From positions 19,481-29,828 of the forward strand of contig MU646937.1 in NCBI GenBank assembly GCA_026770585.1: 10,348 nt of DNA. Direction: 5' to 3'. This document shows, in pieces, positions 1 to 6,200 of the stretch. Numbering within the stretch: the stretch's first letter is position 1; the number at the start of each line of letters is the position of its first letter. The position numbers and the translations under genes were made by a program. The notes beneath the pieces are model-generated. The model did no database searches and had not been told where the DNA came from. It worked only from the letters and a program-made list of their open reading frames with translations. The DNA is from Baffinella frigidus (Eukaryota > Cryptophyceae > Cryptomonadales > Baffinellaceae).

Positions 1-558
1 CGCCCGACCTCCGTGACTGCCTCCGAGCAGTGCGCCCCCTCTCACCCCCCTTCCGCGCCCACCCCCCTTCCTGACCCTCCCGCCCCCCGCCCGACCCTCT
101 CGCCCTCGCGTGGTAGCTTCTGCACGTCTGTTAGTGGCGCTGTTGGCGGGAGTGTGCTGCATTGCATGTCAGCGACTTCCCTGGTCTTGCTCGTGGGCTC
201 GTGGCGTGATGTTGCCGACCTGACCCTCCCGCCCCCCCCGCGTGTGTCACCCGCCGACCAACGCTGCCTGTGTCGCCCACCGACTCACGCTGCCTGCCCT
301 ACGCGTGCGTCGCGGGGGCAGAATCGTGGGGATGAGAGCCGCGCTGTGATTGTCGTAGACTCACCGCGACGGGCACAGGCACGCGCTGGTTGCGCCGGTG
401 CTCTGGTGGGCCCGCCAGCGCTTGCCTGTCCCGGCCAGAGCGGCGCGCTCACCGTACGCGCGGTGGCATCCCCTGGGGTGCACGCCTGAGGCGAGTCATC
501 TCCTGGGCCTGAGACGAGGAGGGTCTGGCGTTGGGCAGGTGGGCAAGCGAGAGGGCAG
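1..558. other. GC-rich stretch without an assignable gene (upstream intron or exon not recognised)
   Basis: This stretch is cytosine-rich and low in complexity. A 20-nt segment (CTGACCCTCCCGCCCC...) at about 70-90 recurs at about 219-239, and 250-298 contains an imperfect repeat around CGCTGCCTG. A 158-residue open frame covers 13-489, but it is Pro/Ala/Arg-rich with no recognisable domain, as expected from C-rich DNA without stops. The TBC gene begins to be readable only at 559, after an AG acceptor, so at least the end of this stretch is probably intron. The preceding TBC exon (R-finger motif, RTFP-like) was looked for in all three forward frames and not found. Confidence 0.5.
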
Positions 559-626
559 CAATCGCGGCGCCGAGTGGTTCACCCCCAAGCTCCGCAGAGT
601 CCTCCTGGCCTACGCCCAACACAATC
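559..626 (+). CDS. TBC gene, first visible exon (LRRVLLAYAQHN)
   Basis: The acceptor is GAGGGCAG ending at 558; the donor is GTATCC at 627. The first base completes a codon begun upstream. The reading is NRGAEWFTPKLRRVLLAYAQ followed by HN and a single C that joins GA of the next exon to give Arg. The L-R-R-V-L-x-A-Y-A-x-x-N helix is what precedes the GYCQ motif in TBC domains. The upstream boundary is less certain than the downstream one because its partner exon was not seen. Confidence 0.8.
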
Positions 627-3244
627 GTATCCCGCCCTCCCGGCCCAGACCCCCGAAGCACGCCTCCCCGTCAGGGGTCGTCGATCCCTTTGCAGGCTGC
701 ACTCTGCGGACTCGCTCGTTGGGCACCACACCCTGAGAAATCTCGGAAGGGAGCTAAACCCTAAACGTTAAACCCTTAACCGTAAAGCAGGTGGGTTGCT
801 TCTAGAGTGTCCCAGTACTCGCTGTATATCCAGTCAGCACTTTGCCCCCCCCCCCTGGCACACACTAGCTCGCCTCCCTCCCTCTCTCTGCTAGCGTGAC
901 GGATCGAGGCGAGGAGGGGTGGGATGGGGTGAAGGGCAGAGAGCTGACCGGATATACACCGCGTACGGGGGCACTCTCGAAGCACCCCATCTGTTTCATG
1001 TCTCAATGTTTAGCTTTTTGGGTTCAGCTCCCTTGCGAGATGTCTAACGCGATCCAGTAATTGGGGGCAGAGCGAGGGAGATAGGCGAGCGGGGGGGGGG
1101 TCAAGCGCAGAGTGCTAACCGGATAGTAGAGTTTAGCTCCCACCCGAGATTTCTGAGGTGGTGGCGCGGTGTGGTTCGCAGGAAGCGTTGGGTACTGCCA
1201 GTCGCTCAACTACCTGGGGGGCATCGTGGTGGTAGTCGTAGATGCCGAAGAAGACTGCTTCTGGCTACTGTCCGCGATCCTCGAGTTCCTCCTCCCCAAA
1301 ACGTCCGCCTCCCGCCCCACTCCCGCCCCACTTCACGACCCACTTCACGACCCACTTCCCGACCCAATTTAATAGTGGGAGGTCATAACTATAGATTTGT
1401 AAAGTCACTTTCGTGTTACAAGTTATAAAACTGAGCTCATTTGAAACTCGAAACGGCTCCAATCCCTTTACAAAAAGCCAATAGTTTTAAAATTTGTACC
1501 AGGAACGAGCGACTTTACGAATCTATATCGAGCTCCGATTATGAAATTCCCGACCCAATTCCCGACCCACTTCACGACCGCCACTACTGGAAAGCCCCAG
1601 GGGAAGTTTCAAAAAGTTCGCGACACTCTGGTGTCGCATACTTTTGAGCCATTTTCTCCTCAAATTTTCACCCCAAGGACGTGACCAAAATTCGTCAAAA
1701 GGCAACCTACAAGTAATTTTAGTGTCGTGTCCAAGAATTTTGAGACTTCCTCTGTGGCTTTGCAGTAGCAGTGAATCGCGATGCCCACGTGCCTCTCTCT
1801 CTCCCTCCCTCCCTCTCTCTCTCTCTTCGCCATCTGCACCAACGAGAGGGTAAGGTTAGCGTGAGGGGGGTAGCAGGAAGAACCCCCGAGCCGCAGAGCT
1901 CTCTCGCTCTCTCTCGCGCGCTCGGGTCCCACTTCACGACCCCCGCACCAGTGCGCGAGCGCGCGCGGCCAATTTCATCCGGTCAGGTTTTTGATTTAAA
2001 TGGTTCGGAGTCCCCCGTACGCACGGAATTTTCTACACGTGTGTCACGTCGTTTTCTGCGGGGGAGGAACGTGTGGAGATCCACACGAGGCTATCCATGC
2101 GAACATATTCATAAGTTAATGATTGGATTATTGCTCAGGAAACACGCCAAAAGTCAGCATTTGATCACGTTTCCGTACGGAAATCCGTACGGAAACGTGA
2201 TCATTTCCCCACAAATTTTAAAATGTTCTTTTATTCTGTTCGCATGGATAGCCTCGTGTGGATGTGGCGGGCTGGCGCACCTGCGGCGGACGCTCTCTCA
2301 TTCCTGCCCGCGGCTGACTGCACTCCGACCCACAGGATTTCAGCTAAGTCAACCAGCTCACCTAAGTCAACGTTCCCCTGATTTCGTTAAGATGGACCCT
2401 GGTCTGGGACCAGGCATTTGACTTAAGGCGCCAGCTTTCAGGGGGAGTTGACTTAGGCGAAATTTTCTGGCTCCGAATGGACTGGTCATGCGTTGGCGCT
2501 CCCGCAGGTACTACGGCGACCTGTCTGGAGTAATGTTGGACGTGGAGGCCTTGACCGCCCTGCTGGAGCGCAACCTCAGGTCTGCTAAGTCAACCAGCTC
2601 ACCTAAGTCAACTTGTGCGGCAGTTGGGTGACACACCTCTGCGTGGTGTCACCCAACTGCCTCACCCCACGCCAGATTGGATGTGGGATTTGAATTTTTT
2701 AAAACACCACAGGTGGTGTGTGTTAACTTTTGAAAAGCAGTGACTTGAGGGGAAATCGACTTTTGGCAACGCCTTCCAAGAATCTGGCGTGACCACGCCT
2801 GGCGGTGTCGCGCTTGGCTGGTGTCCCTCCACTCGCGCTTTCATAGGCTAACGGCCTGAAAATGGGGTAGTTAGGCATACGGCATTGCCTAGGACCTCCT
2901 ACCGTAGGCCGAGGGATCCTAGGACCAAAAAGTCCCGGCCTACGGTAGGAGGTCCTAGGCAATGCCGTAGGCCTAACTAGCGCGGCCTCTTCCTACTCAC
3001 CGTGCCGTGCGGCGAAAGAGATGCCCGCGCCCAGGCGCAATGCGTGACCACAAACCCTCACGGCGAGACTGAATCAACGAATTCTTGGAGCCATTTTCCC
3101 TTGCAGAGAGACCCGTGAGGCCGGGAGCGCGTGAAGCTCGGCGTGCGCGCTCCCAGAGGCCTCCCAACGTGGTTGCGGAGAGGGAGGGAGAGAGAGAGAG
3201 GGAGGGAGAGAGAGAGAGGGAGAGGGAGAGAGAGAGAGAGAGCA

Positions 3245-3280
<36 letters not shown>

Positions 3281-6200
3281 CCCGTGACAGTCGGACTGAC
3301 GAGGCCTCCCAGAGGCCTCGTCATCTCCAGTCTTTCCCCCACCGCCCTGCACCGCACGTTGCGAGATTGAGCAGCACGCAGCGGAAACCGGGTGCCGTGG
3401 CTACGACGGGCGCCTTGCTCAGTCTCTGCTTGCCTCCCCTGGAGGTTGCACGTACCAAGCTCGCGCACCACTCCGCTCTGGGTGTCGCGGCGCCCAGCTG
3501 CACTGCGTGACCACAAACCCTCACGGTGAGACGAAATCAACGAATTCTTGGAGCCATTTTTTCCTGGCAGAGTGACCCGTGAGGCCGGGGGCGCGTGAAG
3601 CTGGGCGCGCGCGCTCACCAAAGCCTCCCAACGTGGTTGCGAAGAGGGAGGGAGAGAGAGAGAGGGAGGGAGAGAGAAAGGGAGAGATAGAGAGAGCGAG
3701 CGAGAGAGAGAGAGAGATAGAGACTGCCCGTCACAGTCGGACTGGTTGCTGTGCTACGAGGTTGCACGTATCAAGCTCGCGCACCCCGCTCCCGTTCTGG
3801 GTGCCGCAGCTGCGGCGGAGGGCCTTGTGCCTGTGTGCCTCTTCATCACGCAGCGGCACGCAGAGACTGAGCACAGCTCCACATCCAATCTGGCGTGGGG
3901 TGAGGCAGTTGGGGTGTGATACCACGCCGCGGTGAGAGGTGGGGCCAGACCGGAGGTTGCGCTCCAGCAGGGCGGTCAAGGCCTCCACGATCGGGTCCCC
4001 CCAGGAGGGTGCACGCAGCAAGGACGCGCACCACGCCCCCGCTTCTGGCGCCGCGGCTTCGACGGGGGGCCTTGCTCAGTCTCTGCTTGCCTCCCTGGAG
4101 GTTGCACGTATCAAGCTCGCGCACCACCCCGCTCTGGGTGTCGCGGCTGTAGGGCGAGGCTTTTTGGTCCTAGGATCCCTCGGCCTACGGTAGGAGGTCC
4201 TAGGCAATGCCGTATGCCTAACTACCCCATTTTCAGGTGAGCCGTGCGCAACCCCTGCGTGCCTCTTCTTCGGGAGCTCTGCTCAGTCTCTGCGCGCCTC
4301 TTCCTGCTGCTCACTCTCGCAACGTGCGGTGCAGGGCGGTGAAGGAACGACTGGAGATGACGCACCTGCCGCTCACCTCGTTCGCCGCTCAGTGGTTCAT
4401 GTGTGCGTACGTCAACGTCCTGTCGGTATGTACCCTACACACCTCCGTGAAGACATCCTTCATTGCAGAAAATTACCCTTGCAGCCCAACACGAGCGAGC
4501 GAAATATGGAGGAGCACGTGGAACAGCCCCGCCGGCAGGCTCGTGAACGCCCGCGTGACCGGTCACGCGGACGCCGAAGCCAACTGTCCGAGGTGACTGC
4601 CTTGCGTGTGCCGCTTTCATCGTGGCCACATTCGGAATGTGGCCTTCATTGCAGAAAATTACCCTTGCAGCCCAACACGAGCGAGCGAAATATGGAGGAG
4701 CTCTGAAGCTCGGGCCTTTTTTGACTCGGCTCGCTAGGAAGAAGAAAATGGTTGTGTGGTTGCGTAAGCAGGTAAACCGTTGGCCGAAGGTTCGTCTCCT
4801 GCCAAGGGCTCAGCTGTGGGGAATGTCGATTTCTTATCGAGGGCTGCGGTTGGCAGGGCTATTCCCCCCCCCTTTTTTTTTCGAGCGGTGAAGGTCTGAC
4901 GGGAGCGGACCGCAGGGGGCGTCGGTGATCCGAGTGTGGGACTGTCTCTTGATGGAAGGCGTGGTCGTCCTCTTCCGCGTGGCGCTCGCGCTCCTCAAGG
5001 CCATCGAAGGTCCCCCTCAATTTCGCAGATTTCGCACGCCACTCACCGGCGCGTTGCCCGTACTCGGTAGCCAGCGAAGACCCTCTTGCAGCAGAGGCAG
5101 AGGTGCATCCACACTGGCCATCGAAGGTCCCCCTCTTCCTCACAGCTGACGCCACGCACCGGCGCGTTGCCCGTCCTCGGGAAGCCAGCCAGCGAACACC
5201 TCTGAGGGGTCTCAGAAAAGAATATATTAACAGGATCATGAGCAAACTGGCTCTTGCAGCAGAGGCAGAGGTGCATCGACACTGGCCATCCAAGGCCCCC
5301 CTGTACCCTAACAGCTGGTGCACGCCACGCACCGTCCGTGGTAGCCAGTGCAGCAGAGGTGGATGTACATCACAGCACCCCACAGGCACCACAGACACCC
5401 CACAGGCACCCCACGGTAGACACTCTCGCGCAAGGCTCCCGGTTCCGGTGTCTCGTGAGATGTCGGACGCTGCACGGCGAAGGGTGCCCTGGCCAGAAAC
5501 CGCGCCACGGTTTCTCTGTCAACTTATCCGGTTTCTCTGTCAACTTAGCCTGCCAGCAGACGGCGAGGCGCCGGAGGCGACGAGTTCATAGGCTAACGGC
5601 CTTGCATGGCGCCGGGTGGCCTTGCCTGTTGTCCGCTCTATGCGGCAGAGTGGAGAGCCTCGCGGTCAGCAGACGCCGAGAGGCACCGGAGACGCGTTTT
5701 AACTAAAAATTGCTACTTATGAGACTGGTTGATTGGTTCTCGTTGGCTACACTACCACCAACCCTCACAGTCTGGGCAAATCGGGAAAATGGCTCCAAAA
5801 AAACCCTTGAAGGCCGTCGGATTCCGACGGCTTCCAAGGGGATTTGTTGTTTTTGACTTTTTCGATTTGCCCAAGTTGTGAGGGTTGGTGGTACGAGTGA
5901 CGCGCCGCGCCTCGCATCTCATGCTGGGTGGAATGTGGTTGACGACCCAAGGCCGTTGCGAGAAGATTTACCCGCGGCGCTTGGCACGTGGACGGCAGGG
6001 GAGCTGGGGATGGCCACGGAGATGGAGGACGCGGTGGCGGCGCTGCAGCGTGCGAGGACGCTCGAGATCGAGACGGTCCTGCCCCCCCACGCCACGATGA
6101 CCTGTGCACCAACTTGGCCCCCCCACGCCACGATGACCTGTGCACCAACTTGGCCCCCCCACGCCACGATGACCTGTGCACAAACTTGGCATTTTTTAAA

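Noticed and set aside
13-489. 158-residue forward open frame
   Set aside because: Pro/Ala/Arg-rich, from C-rich sequence with few stops. No domain and no link to the TBC exons.
754-786. A true interstitial telomere
   Set aside because: Only one exact CCCTAAA unit, and the sequence belongs to a foldback arm.
1771-2421. 216-residue forward open frame, the longest in the window
   Set aside because: It runs over the CT microsatellite, the 185-bp palindromic MITE and the CTAAGTCAAC element, all within an intron. No domain.
3058-3621. 187-residue minus-strand open frame
   Set aside because: It is produced by the GA tract read backwards (long Ser-Leu runs) and by the inverted exon copy. It is not a gene in its own right.
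4457-4701. 59-bp direct repeats as long terminal repeats of a retroelement
   Set aside because: Too short and too close together, with no coding content between and no TG...CA ends.
4859-5398. 179-residue minus-strand open frame with repeated DGQC/CTSASAAR motifs
   Set aside because: It lies antisense to the TBC exon 4916-5009 and across the 117-bp minisatellite. The multiple-of-three period keeps it open.
6083-6190. Regular 36-bp repeats that could suggest a CRISPR array
   Set aside because: The units are adjacent with no spacers, and the surroundings are eukaryotic. They are a transposon end amplified in tandem.
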